Both the position numbers and the translations under genes were made by a program. DNA of 64,000 bases from an uncultured Lachnospira sp. (lineage in GTDB: Bacteria; Bacillota; Clostridia; Lachnospirales; Lachnospiraceae), in assembly GCA_934359185.1 (NCBI GenBank), contig CAKRLE010000005.1, forward strand, positions 1 to 64,000, read 5' to 3'. Position 1 is the stretch's first letter; each line of letters begins with the position of its first letter. The notes below the pieces were generated by a model, which was not told where the DNA came from, searched no databases, and saw only the letters and a list, made by a program, of their open reading frames with translations. Positions 27,752-36,992 of this stretch are shown here, piece by piece.

Positions 27752-29044
27752 CTACCCATACACCTCTTCAAGTACCTGAAAATAATTCTCAAATGTCTTC
27801 CTGCAGCACTCATAATCATCAATTATTATTCCCTGAACCTTCAATCCTATAAGTGCAAATGCCATCGCCATTCTATGGTCATCATATGTACTCACGACTC
27901 CACCATGCAGAGTTGCTGGATTAATGCGTATTGAACTCTCCTCCTCAATAACACTTCCACCAAGCTTTGCAAGTTCTGTCGCGATTCCATGTAGTCTGTC
28001 TGATTCCTGCAGTCTTATATGCCCGATATTTTTAATATATGTAGGAGTCTTGGCAAATGCAGCAACAACCGCAAGTGTCATTGACTGGTCCGAAAAATCG
28101 TTCATATCAATCTCAATACCGTCATATACTCCGTCCTTGCACCCAGTAACCTTAATTCCCGCCTGTGTATCATCCACTGTGCAGCCCATATCCCCAAGCA
28201 GCTTAATAAATCTTATATCTCCCTGCATGGAATCCATATGTACATTTTTAACAACCGCAGTTCCACCGGTAATCGCTGCTGCCGCATAAAAATAACATGC
28301 TGCTGATACATCTGGTTCTATCTGATACGCTCTTGATGAATATTTCTCATCTGCACCAATTGTATACAATGCGCCATCATGTACTACATGACATCCAAAC
28401 TGTTCCATCATCTTTGCTGTGATTCTTATATATGAACCATCCGTCTTATCACTTGTTATATGAATATCCAGTCCTCCTGAAAGGATTGGTGCAACCATCA
28501 TAAGGGCACTTAAAAACTGTGTACTTCTGCTTATATCAATATCAACATCATGCGCTGGCACATTTCCACCATATGATGCTCCTGTAACCAGGACAGGCAG
28601 AAATCCTTCATTTTCAAGGTATACAAACTGTGCCCCCATAGACTCTAATGCCTCAAACAACGGCTTCATAGGTCTTTTTTTCATCTGCTCTGATGCATCT
28701 ATAGTATATTTTCCATCTGATAAACCAAGCATTGCCGTCAGAAATCTTGCTGCTGTTCCTGCACTTCCAACATTGATAGTTCCTGTCTTTGCCGGAATAA
28801 CTCCCGCTGTTCCATCAATTACAACATATTTATCAGGCTCATTAATTGTGACTCTGTATCCAAGTTTCTTAAGGCAGTCAAGAAAATGTCTTGAATCATC
28901 ACTGAACAAAACACCATCAAGGCGGCACTCCCCATCGGAAAGTGCCGCCATTAATAATGCCCTGTTAGTTATACTTTTAGAACCTGGAACCTCAACAACA
29001 CAATCTACTGGCTTATTAACCATCTTAACTTCATATTGTGCCAT
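27752..29044 (-). CDS. aroA: EPSP synthase (3-phosphoshikimate 1-carboxyvinyltransferase)
   Basis: The 430-residue enzyme of the shikimate pathway shows PGSKSITNRALL near the N-terminus, GSAGTAARFLTAML at about 85-98, the RLQESDRL loop and DDHRMAMAFAL near the C-terminus. It catalyses transfer of enolpyruvate from PEP to shikimate-3-phosphate in the cytoplasm. No other aro gene is nearby; it follows the citrate synthase gene by 19 bp and may share its transcript. The ATG at 29042-29044 has GGAGG 5 nt upstream, and the longer open frame would overlap the citrate synthase gene. Confidence 0.92.
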   Translation of the reverse strand: MAQYEVKMVNKPVDCVVEVPGSKSITNRALLMAALSDGECRLDGVLFSDDSRHFLDCLKKLGYRVTINEPDKYVVIDGTAGVIPAKTGTINVGSAGTAARFLTAMLGLSDGKYTIDASEQMKKRPMKPLFEALESMGAQFVYLENEGFLPVLVTGASYGGNVPAHDVDIDISRSTQFLSALMMVAPILSGGLDIHITSDKTDGSYIRITAKMMEQFGCHVVHDGALYTIGADEKYSSRAYQIEPDVSAACYFYAAAAITGGTAVVKNVHMDSMQGDIRFIKLLGDMGCTVDDTQAGIKVTGCKDGVYDGIEIDMNDFSDQSMTLAVVAAFAKTPTYIKNIGHIRLQESDRLHGIATELAKLGGSVIEEESSIRINPATLHGGVVSTYDDHRMAMAFALIGLKVQGIIIDDYECCRKTFENYFQVLEEVYG

Positions 29045-29063
29045 ATATTCCTCCATAAATGTA

Positions 29064-30449
29064 TTACTGCTGATTGTCTCTGTGTTCATCATCACAGTAT
29101 GGTCTGTGGTAACCTACATATTTGTATGCAGGACGGATAATCTTACTTGCATTTACAAGCTCTTCCAGTCTGTGTGCACACCATCCTGATATTCTTGATA
29201 TTGCAAAGATTGGTGTGAATAACTCTTCAGGAATACCAAGCATTGAATATACGAATCCACTATAAAAATCCACATTAGCACATACCGGCTTAAACATCTG
29301 ACGCTTCTTCATGATAAGTTCACCTGCTTCTCTCTCAACAAGCTGGTAAAGTGCAAATTCCTTCTGCATCCCTTTCTCCTCTGAAAGCTTCTGGGCGAAC
29401 TTCTTGATTATTCTTGCTCTAGGATCTGAAAGTGTATATACCGCATGTCCCATACCATATATAAGACCTGCTCCATCAAATGCCTGCTTATCAAGAATCT
29501 TTTCAAGATATGCACACACTTCATCTGTGTCTTCCCAGTTGCTGCAATTAGCCATGATGTCAGCGAACATCTTCTGGACTTTAAGGTTAGCACCACCATG
29601 CTTAGGTCCTTTAAGAGATGCTATCGATGCTGCTGTTGCAGAATATGTATCTGTACCTGATGAAGTAACAACATGTGTTGTAAATGTTGAGTTATTACCG
29701 CCACCATGTTCTGCATGGATTATAAGACATGTATCAAGAACCTTTGCCTCAAGTGGTGTAAATTCTCCATCCTCTCTCATCATATAAAGAATATTCTCCG
29801 CAATCGAATATCCCTTCTTAGGATTCTTGATAAGAAGTGTCCCATCAAGCTTATAATGTCTGTATGCCTGATATGCATATACTGATATAAGAGGCATCTT
29901 TGCAATCAGCTGCAGAGACTGTCTAAGCACATTAGGCACTGATATATCATCTGGATTTTCATCATATGAATAAAGACTCAAAATACTTTTCATAAGAGAA
30001 TTCATGAGATTGGCACTTGTCGCCTTCATGATAACATCTCTGATAAATGCGCCTGACAACTCTTCAAGATCTGTAAGGATATGGATAAATTTTTCTCTCT
30101 GCTCAACCGTTGGAAGTTTACCGAATAAAAGAAGATATGTAACTTCCTCAAATCCAAATCTCTTATCTCCTAAATCATTAACTATCTCTTCTACATTATA
30201 TCCCTGGTAGAATAGCTGTCCATCCACTGGAACTTTTCTTCCATGCTCGCTTCGTGTTCCAATAACATCTGAAATTTCAGTAAGTCCTGTAAGTACGCCA
30301 TTACCATTGCTGTCTCTCAAGCCTCTTTTAACATCATATTCAACATAAAGACTTGAATCAATAGAACCAGAACGTGTACATTCCTTAACTAATTCCTCAA
30401 AGGCACTTTTTTCAACTGTTGTCAGTTCCATCATCTGCTGGTTATTCAT
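29064..30449 (-). CDS. gltA: Citrate synthase
   Basis: The 461-residue protein has citrate synthase motifs: HAEHGGGNNSTF with the active-site histidine, GPKHGGAN, GMGHAVYTLSDPRA with the second histidine, and NVDFYSGFVY with the catalytic aspartate. It condenses acetyl-CoA and oxaloacetate. It pairs functionally with the aconitase-type hydratase of this window. The start at 30447-30449 has GGAGG 7 nt upstream; the longer frame would begin in the promoter-proximal palindrome. A sigma-A-like promoter and a 26-bp inverted repeat precede it. Confidence 0.92.
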   Translation of the reverse strand: MNNQQMMELTTVEKSAFEELVKECTRSGSIDSSLYVEYDVKRGLRDSNGNGVLTGLTEISDVIGTRSEHGRKVPVDGQLFYQGYNVEEIVNDLGDKRFGFEEVTYLLLFGKLPTVEQREKFIHILTDLEELSGAFIRDVIMKATSANLMNSLMKSILSLYSYDENPDDISVPNVLRQSLQLIAKMPLISVYAYQAYRHYKLDGTLLIKNPKKGYSIAENILYMMREDGEFTPLEAKVLDTCLIIHAEHGGGNNSTFTTHVVTSSGTDTYSATAASIASLKGPKHGGANLKVQKMFADIMANCSNWEDTDEVCAYLEKILDKQAFDGAGLIYGMGHAVYTLSDPRARIIKKFAQKLSEEKGMQKEFALYQLVEREAGELIMKKRQMFKPVCANVDFYSGFVYSMLGIPEELFTPIFAISRISGWCAHRLEELVNASKIIRPAYKYVGYHRPYCDDEHRDNQQ

Positions 30450-30486
30450 TGCCATTCCTCCCAAATTCTCAATATCTATATATACA

Positions 30487-30512
30487 AAAAATACATATGT
30501 ACATGTATTTTT
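30487..30512. promoter_or_regulatory. Inverted repeat in the citrate synthase leader, possible operator
   Basis: Two 10-bp arms (30487-30496 and 30503-30512), perfectly complementary, flank a 6-bp spacer. The repeat lies in the 5' untranslated region between the putative promoter (30538-30566) and the ribosome site of the citrate synthase gene. It could bind a repressor dimer or form an RNA hairpin. It is AT-rich, so chance is not excluded. Confidence 0.4.
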
Positions 30513-30537
30513 ATGCATTTATCAACACATCTTTATA

Positions 30538-30566
30538 ATTATGATATATTTAGGACAATTTGTCAA
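30538..30566 (-). promoter_or_regulatory. Sigma-A-type promoter of the citrate synthase gene
   Basis: On the minus strand a perfect -35 TTGACA (30561-30566) is separated by exactly 17 bp from -10 CATAAT (30538-30543). The -35 box overlaps the stop region of the upstream gene ending at 30563. Spacing and box quality support a real vegetative promoter. Confidence 0.6.
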
Positions 30567-31129
30567 TTACCAGCGCTCTTTCTCTCCTGCATAATTGCAT
30601 CGCATAACTGTTTCATATCTTTTGCATTACACTGTGTGAAACCTTTTTTGCTTATTATTATACAATCCCCAGCTATAAGTTCATTGTCTTTATCCACATC
30701 TTTCATGAATAAATAGAAATTATTCACATCTTCAAGCCAGCTGGTAATATTAGTCCATCTGCAGACATAACTTTTCCCACCACTTATCATGGTTATGTCT
30801 TCTGCATCAATCTCAAAATCTATGCTTTGTATCCCCATTGCCGAATAGCTTTGACATATCTGGTTATACTTATTTCTGTCAAGATAATACATTCCCATAA
30901 AAAGGCAGACAGCACACACTGCAAGAAATGGCAGCATAAGCAATATATTATAATCTCCTGTGTTTATAATCTGTCTTGACATTATACCTGCTGCTGATAT
31001 TCCAGACAACAGTCCGACAAAATTGAACGCAAGTTTTTTCTTTCTATATGATTCATCTTTACTGTTAATCATCATAGCCGCCTGTCTGTAAACATTTTTA
31101 TTACAGATTGTTGTATTTTTTATAACCAT
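30563..31129 (-). CDS. YcxB-like two-helix membrane protein
   Basis: The 188-residue product has a short N-terminal part, two transmembrane helices (about 34-54 and 61-82) and a C-terminal domain with the strand WTNITSWLEDVNNFYLFM and IISKKGF. This layout resembles YcxB-like proteins. Function is unknown. It is divergent from the SDR gene and its stop overlaps the -35 box of the citrate synthase promoter. AAAGGA precedes the start. Confidence 0.55.
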   Translation of the reverse strand: MVIKNTTICNKNVYRQAAMMINSKDESYRKKKLAFNFVGLLSGISAAGIMSRQIINTGDYNILLMLPFLAVCAVCLFMGMYYLDRNKYNQICQSYSAMGIQSIDFEIDAEDITMISGGKSYVCRWTNITSWLEDVNNFYLFMKDVDKDNELIAGDCIIISKKGFTQCNAKDMKQLCDAIMQERKSAGN

Positions 31130-31216
31130 AGATTGACGTTCCTTTCAGTTAAATTTATAATGTACTAAATAGATTGAATTCCAAACTATAATATCAAAGA
31201 AAGGCAGGATTATTAT

Positions 31217-31972
31217 ATGGCAATAGCATGTATAACAGGTGCCAGTTCAGGCATTGGCAAAGAATTCGCTATACAACTGAGTGAGCTCGGATATAATCTT
31301 ATTCTTATCTCACGTCACCCTAAAGAAATCAAAAAATATGCCGCAAATCTTCCTACAAAATGTAAGATAATTTCATGCGACCTTTCTGATGAAGCATCGT
31401 GCATTAAACTAGCCAGACGTCTTCGCCACTTTAAGATATCGATTCTTATTAACAATGCCGGTTTTGGCGAACTCGGTGGTTTTACAGAAACCAAATTAAA
31501 AAATGACCTTAATATGATAGATTTGAATGTAAAATCTGTCCATATCCTCACTAAAGCGCTTCTGCCTGGCATGATTAAAAATGATGATGGCTATATTCTC
31601 AATGTAGCATCCATCGCCGGACTTATGCCTGGCGGACCATTCATGTCAACTTACTATGCTACTAAATCATATGTGACAAGCTTTACCAGTGCAATTGCGC
31701 GTGAAATCAAAGAAGCTGGAAGCCATGTATCAATAAGTGCATTATGCCCTGGTCCTGTTGACACCAACTTCAATGAACGTGCCAATGTGGAATTCTCACT
31801 CAAGGGAATAACACCACAATACTGTGTATCATATGCACTTTATAATATGTTCAGAAGAAAACTTATAATTATTCCTACGCTTGAGATTAAGCTTGCAGCA
31901 CTATGTATGCGTTTTCTCCCAAGAAAAATGGGACTTGCTGTAATTTCACACCAGCAGAAGAAAAAGATATAG
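31217..31972 (+). CDS. Short-chain dehydrogenase/reductase
   Basis: A 251-residue classical SDR: cofactor motif TGASSGIG (8-15), NNAG (about 81-84), catalytic Ser in NVASIAGL and the active-site YYATK (Tyr-x-x-x-Lys). Arg34 in LISRHP after the second strand favours NADPH. The hydrophobic, basic C-terminus suggests membrane association, as in some acyl or ketone reductases. The substrate is unknown. Monocistronic, with AAAGGCAGG upstream, and convergent with whiA (14 bp gap). Confidence 0.85.
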   Translation: MAIACITGASSGIGKEFAIQLSELGYNLILISRHPKEIKKYAANLPTKCKIISCDLSDEASCIKLARRLRHFKISILINNAGFGELGGFTETKLKNDLNMIDLNVKSVHILTKALLPGMIKNDDGYILNVASIAGLMPGGPFMSTYYATKSYVTSFTSAIAREIKEAGSHVSISALCPGPVDTNFNERANVEFSLKGITPQYCVSYALYNMFRRKLIIIPTLEIKLAALCMRFLPRKMGLAVISHQQKKKI

Positions 31973-31986
31973 CATTATCTGCATAT

Positions 31987-32919
31987 TTACAGACTATCTC
32001 CACGAAGTGCTGATGCTATCTCACTAATCTTACGAAGCCTGTGATTAACTCCTGATTTGCCAACCTCTGGCGTCAGGAGTTTTCCTATGTCCTTAAGATT
32101 CATATCCGGGTTATCAAGCCTTATCTCTGCCACTTCCTTAAGGCTCTCTTTTAAATATGATAATCCAACCGTATCTCTTATATATTCAATATCCTTAATC
32201 TGCTTGACTGCCGCCTCAATCGTCTTATTAAGATTAGCTGTCTCACAATTAACCTTCCGGTTGACATCGTTACGCATATCTTTGAGAATCATCACGTTCA
32301 TAAGATTCATCTGCGACACATATGCGCCCATTATATTAAGGCAGTCTGTTATGTGGCTTCCCTCTTTAAGGTATACAACATATGCCTTCTTTCTTGCTAT
32401 ATATTTCGCATCGAGATTAAAAAATGTTATTATCTCTGCCAGCTGTCTGGCATCATCTTCACTGTCACATACAATTTCATAATGATAGAATTTGTTCGGA
32501 TCACTCACTGACCCAGCTGCCAGAAACGCCCCTCTTATAAAAGCCTTCTTGCAGCATTCCTTCTGTATGACTATAGGATTAGCAAAGCATCTGACAAATG
32601 CATCACCTTTCGTAACATCTATCCATTTGACAGTCATAAGAACATTTCTTGACTGTTCCTCATTTAATGTCACAAATATTGCACTACCTTTTTTCTTATC
32701 CTGGCACCAGTCAGCACTATCCTTCTCAATTCCAGCCACTGCCTCAAGCAGCATAAGATATTTGTCTGCCACAACAATATTTTCTGTAGACATAACAAGG
32801 CATCCTGCTGTAACTTCTCCACAAAACGCCAGAATTGCAGACAATTCCGCTATCTGGCAATGCTTGGCACTATCAATTCTTGCTGATAATTCTTCCTTTA
32901 TCTCAGACGAAAAAGACAT
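31987..32919 (-). CDS. whiA: DNA-binding protein WhiA
   Basis: The 310-residue protein begins MSFSSEIKEELSAR, as WhiA proteins do. It has a LAGLIDADG-like N-terminal fold (FIRGAFLAAGSVSDPNKFYHYEIV) and a C-terminal helix-turn-helix (NPDMNLKDIGKLL, with VGKSGVNHRLRKI). In Firmicutes WhiA affects cell division and chromosome segregation. It closes the hprK-glk-murB-rapZ-whiA run. The ATG at 32917-32919 is preferred, with AAGGAG about 10 nt upstream; an ATG three codons earlier sits almost on that site. Confidence 0.92.
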   Translation of the reverse strand: MSFSSEIKEELSARIDSAKHCQIAELSAILAFCGEVTAGCLVMSTENIVVADKYLMLLEAVAGIEKDSADWCQDKKKGSAIFVTLNEEQSRNVLMTVKWIDVTKGDAFVRCFANPIVIQKECCKKAFIRGAFLAAGSVSDPNKFYHYEIVCDSEDDARQLAEIITFFNLDAKYIARKKAYVVYLKEGSHITDCLNIMGAYVSQMNLMNVMILKDMRNDVNRKVNCETANLNKTIEAAVKQIKDIEYIRDTVGLSYLKESLKEVAEIRLDNPDMNLKDIGKLLTPEVGKSGVNHRLRKISEIASALRGDSL

Positions 32920-32934
32920 GTCACGCATTCTCCT

Positions 32935-33810
32935 TTATTTCTTTCTCTTTGCATCCTTATCTATGTCACGATGCTCAACCTTGCATCCATACTTTGTTTC
33001 TTTAAGTCTGGATGCAATAGCGTTGGCAAGTGTAACTGAACGATGCTTTCCACCTGTGCATCCAACAGCTATGACAAGGCTGTTCTTTCCCTCATCAACA
33101 TATTTAGGAAGCAGGAACATCAAAAGATCCGTAACCTTATCAAGGAACTGCCCTGCCGCCTCAAATCCGAGCACATAATCCTGTATCTGCTTATCATTAC
33201 CGGTAAGCGGCTTCAGCTCTTCTATATAATACGGATTAGGCAGAAATCTCACATCAAATACAAGGTCTGCATCTGACGGAATTCCATACTTAAACCCAAA
33301 TGAGAGAACAGTCACAAACAAATTACTGTAATGTCCGTCCTCGTTGAATATCTTTTCAAGCTCCTGTTTAAGTTCTCTTGTAAGCATCTGACTTGTATCA
33401 ATTATATAATCTGCCCTTCTCCGTAAGAATTCAACCTGCTTTCGTTCAAGGGTAATAGCATGGTCAACTCTGTCATCCTTCGCCAATGGATGTGTTCTTC
33501 TTGTTTCCTTGTATCTCTTGACAAGCACCTCATCACTGGAATCAAGAAAAAGGATCTTATAATAATCCTCCTTATTCTTAGAATTAAGCATGTCACTAAG
33601 CTCTCCCAATGCATCACCATTACGTATATCAACACCAAGCGCAATCTTTTCATATTCATGATTGCCAGACTGGCTTTTCGCAAGCTTCGCAAAATGCGGA
33701 ATAAGGGGAACTGGCATATTATCAACGCAGTAATATCCCTGGTCTTCAAGTACATTAAGAGCTGTTGATTTGCCCGCTCCCGACATTCCTGTTACTATAA
33801 CAATCTGCAT
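32935..33810 (-). CDS. rapZ: RapZ/YvcJ family nucleotide-binding protein
   Basis: The 291-residue protein has P-loop GMSGAGKST close to the N-terminus and the C-terminal RapZ signature (AVGCTGGKHRSVTLAN). Members bind GTP/ATP and signalling metabolites. In Escherichia coli RapZ guides decay of GlmZ RNA; in Gram-positives YvcJ has other, less defined roles. It is 15 bp upstream of whiA. Unlike many Firmicutes, no yvcK-like gene lies between rapZ and whiA. The ATG at 33808-33810 has AAGGAG 9 nt upstream. Confidence 0.9.
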   Translation of the reverse strand: MQIVIVTGMSGAGKSTALNVLEDQGYYCVDNMPVPLIPHFAKLAKSQSGNHEYEKIALGVDIRNGDALGELSDMLNSKNKEDYYKILFLDSSDEVLVKRYKETRRTHPLAKDDRVDHAITLERKQVEFLRRRADYIIDTSQMLTRELKQELEKIFNEDGHYSNLFVTVLSFGFKYGIPSDADLVFDVRFLPNPYYIEELKPLTGNDKQIQDYVLGFEAAGQFLDKVTDLLMFLLPKYVDEGKNSLVIAVGCTGGKHRSVTLANAIASRLKETKYGCKVEHRDIDKDAKRKK

Positions 33811-33837
33811 ATCCACTTACTCCTTCCCGGCTAAACT

Positions 33838-34746
33838 CTACAATCCAAGTTTCTTTACTTCAAGTTCTAATTCAACACCATTTTCTTCATACACTCTTTG
33901 CTTAACATAATCTGTCAATGCTATTACATCACTGGCTGTAGCATTGCCTGTGTTAATTACAAATCCGGCATGTTTTTCTGACACCTGTGCACCGCCAACG
34001 CTGTAACCTTTAAGCCCTGCATCTGATATAAGCTTGCCGGCATAATACCCCTCCGGTCTTTTAAATGTGCTTCCCGCGCTTGGATATTCCAATGGCTGTT
34101 TTAACTTTCTTTGTTCAGCCAACTCTGCCATCCTCACCTTTATCGCACTCTCATCACCTTTGGCAAGCTTTAATCTGACACTTACAACTATAAGATTATT
34201 CTTAGCCACATAGCTTGTTCTATATCCGAATTCCAGCTCTTTATTCGATAATACTTTAATGTTGTTATTCTCATCTATAACTGTGGCCTCTGTCACTATA
34301 TCTGCCATCTGCCCACCATACGCGCCGGCATTCATATACACCGCTCCACCGACACTTCCAGGAATACCGCTGGCAAATTCCATTCCACAAAGTCCCTCAT
34401 TAGCAGCTATAACTGAAAGCCTCATAAGGCTCATTCCCGCCTGTACTGTTATTGTCTCCCCATCAATACTGTACTGTGAAAACTTATTATACAAAGACAC
34501 CACAACGCCCTGTACACCATCATCACCGACAAGGAGATTACTTCCATTGCCAATGATATACATAGGGCATGATTCTTGTCTGCATAAAGCAACAATATCC
34601 TGAATCTGTCCAGCAGATTCAGGAGTCATAAACATTTGTGCAGGACCACCTATACGAAATGTAGTATGGTTCTTCATAGGTTCATTAATTTTAACGTTGT
34701 CATTGCCAACAATACTCTTTAGTCTGGTAACTAATACGTCATTCAT
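33838..34746 (-). CDS. murB: UDP-N-acetylenolpyruvoylglucosamine reductase
   Basis: A 302-residue type II MurB: FAD-binding segment NHTTFRIGGPAQMF, IIGNGSNLLVGD, GMEFASGIPGSVGGAVYMNAGAYGG, the catalytic serine region PSAGSTFKRP, and the glutamate-containing C-terminus (VYEENGVELELEV). It makes UDP-N-acetylmuramate from the enolpyruvyl precursor using NADPH. Its place between glk and rapZ is common in Clostridia. AAGGG precedes the ATG. Confidence 0.93.
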   Translation of the reverse strand: MNDVLVTRLKSIVGNDNVKINEPMKNHTTFRIGGPAQMFMTPESAGQIQDIVALCRQESCPMYIIGNGSNLLVGDDGVQGVVVSLYNKFSQYSIDGETITVQAGMSLMRLSVIAANEGLCGMEFASGIPGSVGGAVYMNAGAYGGQMADIVTEATVIDENNNIKVLSNKELEFGYRTSYVAKNNLIVVSVRLKLAKGDESAIKVRMAELAEQRKLKQPLEYPSAGSTFKRPEGYYAGKLISDAGLKGYSVGGAQVSEKHAGFVINTGNATASDVIALTDYVKQRVYEENGVELELEVKKLGL

Positions 34747-34766
34747 TCTTTAACCCTTCCGATTAA

Positions 34767-35675
34767 TTATTGTGTCTGCCTGACAATAAGCCTGGCAGCT
34801 CCATACATTCCAGCATCATTGCCAAGGAGTGCCTTAACAATCATAGTTTCCCTTGATGCATGAAATGCATACTGTCTGTAATATTTTCTAATTTTTTCTA
34901 AGAAATATTCTCCTGCGTTGCATACTCCACCGCCAATGATAAAACATTCAGGATCAGCTATTCCGGCTGCAATAGCAAGAGCTTTTCCAAGATACATTGA
35001 AACTTTTTCAACAACCTCTTCCATCTCCTTGTCGCCAGAAACTGCCGCATCAAACACTTCTTTGGCATTGTTCTTGTTGCCCATTCTGGCAATTCCAGTG
35101 GCAGATGCAACCTGCTCCAGGCATCCAGATTTACCGCATGAACAAGCAAATCCAAAGTCATCAGCCATTGGAATATGCCCTATCTCACATGCCGCACCAT
35201 TAAATCCATTAACAGGTCTTCCGCCTATAATAAGACCGCCTCCAACACCTGTTCCTATTGTTATCATCATGATGCTTGAATGTCCTTTGCCGCCACCCTT
35301 CCAGTATTCGCCAAGCGCCGCCATATTAGCATCATTGCCTGCTGCTATTCTGTCCTTAGGCACGTCTATATGAGATGCCATCTCATCTACAACATTAACA
35401 ACTCCCCATCCGAGATTGACGCATTTATTGACTGTTCCATCATCTTTAACAGCACCTGGAACACCTATTCCAATTCCTTCAATATCTGCTGTTGTAAGTC
35501 CATTATCCGCAGTTTTCTTCCTGATATAGTCAGCAACATCTGCAAGTATAAAGCTTCCTCCATCCTGCTTTCTTGTTGGAATCTCGTCCTTGCCGACAAG
35601 CTCACCTGACTCATTAAAATAACCACATTTGATAGTCGTTCCCCCGATGTCTATACCAAATATAATCTTATTCAT
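34767..35675 (-). CDS. glk: ROK family glucokinase
   Basis: The 302-residue protein has the ATP-binding DIGGTTIKCG motif at the N-terminus and the ROK zinc motif CSCGKSGCLEQ near residue 170, with EIGH before it. It should phosphorylate glucose entering outside the PTS. The ATG at 35673-35675 overlaps the hprK stop by 8 bp and is set by GAGG just upstream, so hprK and glk are translationally coupled, linking sugar phosphorylation with carbon-catabolite sensing. Confidence 0.9.
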   Translation of the reverse strand: MNKIIFGIDIGGTTIKCGYFNESGELVGKDEIPTRKQDGGSFILADVADYIRKKTADNGLTTADIEGIGIGVPGAVKDDGTVNKCVNLGWGVVNVVDEMASHIDVPKDRIAAGNDANMAALGEYWKGGGKGHSSIMMITIGTGVGGGLIIGGRPVNGFNGAACEIGHIPMADDFGFACSCGKSGCLEQVASATGIARMGNKNNAKEVFDAAVSGDKEMEEVVEKVSMYLGKALAIAAGIADPECFIIGGGVCNAGEYFLEKIRKYYRQYAFHASRETMIVKALLGNDAGMYGAARLIVRQTQ

Positions 35676-36621
35676 CATCCTCATCATCGCCTTTCATAAG
35701 GTTTTCCTGTACTCTTCTATACAACTCTTTAGCTGCATTGTACCCCATCTTTTTCTGTCTGTTATTAACAGCTGCCGATTCAACAATAACCGCAAGATTA
35801 CGTCCTGGACGAATAGGAAGTGTGTGGCATACAACCTTATTGCCAAGATATTCTATATACTCTTCCTCAAGTCCGAGTCTGTCATACTCTTTATCCTTAT
35901 TCCAATCCTCCAGCTTCATAACCATATCAATCTGCTGTGTTTCTTTAACACTTTCTACACCAAATAACGTCTTGACATCAATAATACCAATTCCACGGAG
36001 TTCAATAAAATATTTTGTAACTCCCGGAGCTGTTCCAATAAGTGTCTCTTCGCTTACCTTGCGGATCTCTACAGCATCATCCGTAACCAGTCTGTGCCCT
36101 CTCTTAATAAGCTCAAGAGCTGCCTCACTCTTACCGATACCGCTCTCTCCTATAATCAGAACGCCTTCACCATAAACATCAACAAGCACCCCATGTATAA
36201 CTATGCATGGAGCAAGCTGTACATTGAGCCATCTTATTGTTTCTGCCATAAATGCTGATGTTGCCATCTTTGTCTTCAGAATAGGAATTCCATACTTAAC
36301 AGCCAGTTTTAAAATCTCCGACTCTGGCTCAAGACCTCTGCAAAATACAAGACATGGTATATTACTAGATAAAAGCTGCATATACCTCTCATATCTGTCT
36401 GTCTCTGCAAGGCTCATAAGATATGAATATTCTACGTTACCTATAACCTGCACTCTGTCGTTATCAAACTGGTTATAGAATCCTGTAAGCTGAAGCGCCG
36501 GTCTGTTAACATCTGGCACATGAAGCCATATTCCCGCTGTATCAACCTCTGGTGTAAGATTCTCAAGACTCATCTTCTCTACAACTTTTGATAATTTAAC
36601 TCTCTCTGTATTACTATTCAT
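35668..36621 (-). CDS. hprK: HPr kinase/phosphorylase
   Basis: The 317-residue enzyme has the HprK P-loop GESGIGKSEAALEL (about 155-168), the upstream HGVLVDVYGEGVLI strand, and the C-terminal signature ending in RPGRNLAVIVESAAVN. It phosphorylates and dephosphorylates Ser46 of HPr, the switch of carbon-catabolite repression in Firmicutes. The acidic tail (GDDEDDE) overlaps the start of glk. GGAGG lies before the ATG. Element A lies 99 bp upstream, between uvrC and this gene. Confidence 0.93.
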   Translation of the reverse strand: MNSNTERVKLSKVVEKMSLENLTPEVDTAGIWLHVPDVNRPALQLTGFYNQFDNDRVQVIGNVEYSYLMSLAETDRYERYMQLLSSNIPCLVFCRGLEPESEILKLAVKYGIPILKTKMATSAFMAETIRWLNVQLAPCIVIHGVLVDVYGEGVLIIGESGIGKSEAALELIKRGHRLVTDDAVEIRKVSEETLIGTAPGVTKYFIELRGIGIIDVKTLFGVESVKETQQIDMVMKLEDWNKDKEYDRLGLEEEYIEYLGNKVVCHTLPIRPGRNLAVIVESAAVNNRQKKMGYNAAKELYRRVQENLMKGDDEDDE

Positions 36622-36719
36622 ATAAATCCTCCAAATAAGAGTTTCACTGTTTCAATAATCTTTCTTCATTGTAACACACTTTCATAATTATTGAAAATAA
36701 ATTTGCTATAAAAATAAAC

Positions 36720-36983
36720 AATAAAAACTCCCTGCCCTACGGAACAGACACTCAGGCTGCAAGTGCCAGTTTAACTTGCCTGACGACTGCCGTGTGTCTC
36801 TTAGGGCAGTGTTAGACAATAACTAAGCCACCTGCTAAACGTTCAAACGTAAGTGCGTTTTTAGCGAGGTGGCTTTAATAAGTTCTGTCGTGCTGCCCTT
36901 AGAGACACTAGGCACAAAGGACCGCAAGTTAAACTGGCACTTGCAGCCTGAGTGTCTGTTCCGTAGGGCAGGGAGTTTTTATT
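36720..36983 (-). repeat. Variable-arm hairpin element, copy A
   Basis: A 264-bp element. Two outer arms of 58 bp (36720-36777 and 36926-36983) are perfect reverse complements. Between them is a 148-bp core, itself folded: stem GTGTCTCT..GGGCAG pairs with CTGCCC..AGAGACAC, then GACA with TGTC, then an inner hairpin GCCACC..GCTAAA/TTTAGCGAGGTGGC. The core is shared with copies B and C; the arms are not. It starts 9 bp after the uvrC stop and ends 98 bp before the hprK start, and on the minus strand its far arm runs into TTTTTATT, so it may also terminate uvrC transcription. Confidence 0.85.
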
Positions 36984-36992
36984 ATTCCTATT

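Noticed and set aside
36720..36983. Element A as a simple IS remnant, group II intron or integron attC site
   Set aside because: No transposase or reverse transcriptase, no domain V motif and no attC-type R/L boxes were seen; arms differ completely between copies, unlike IS ends.
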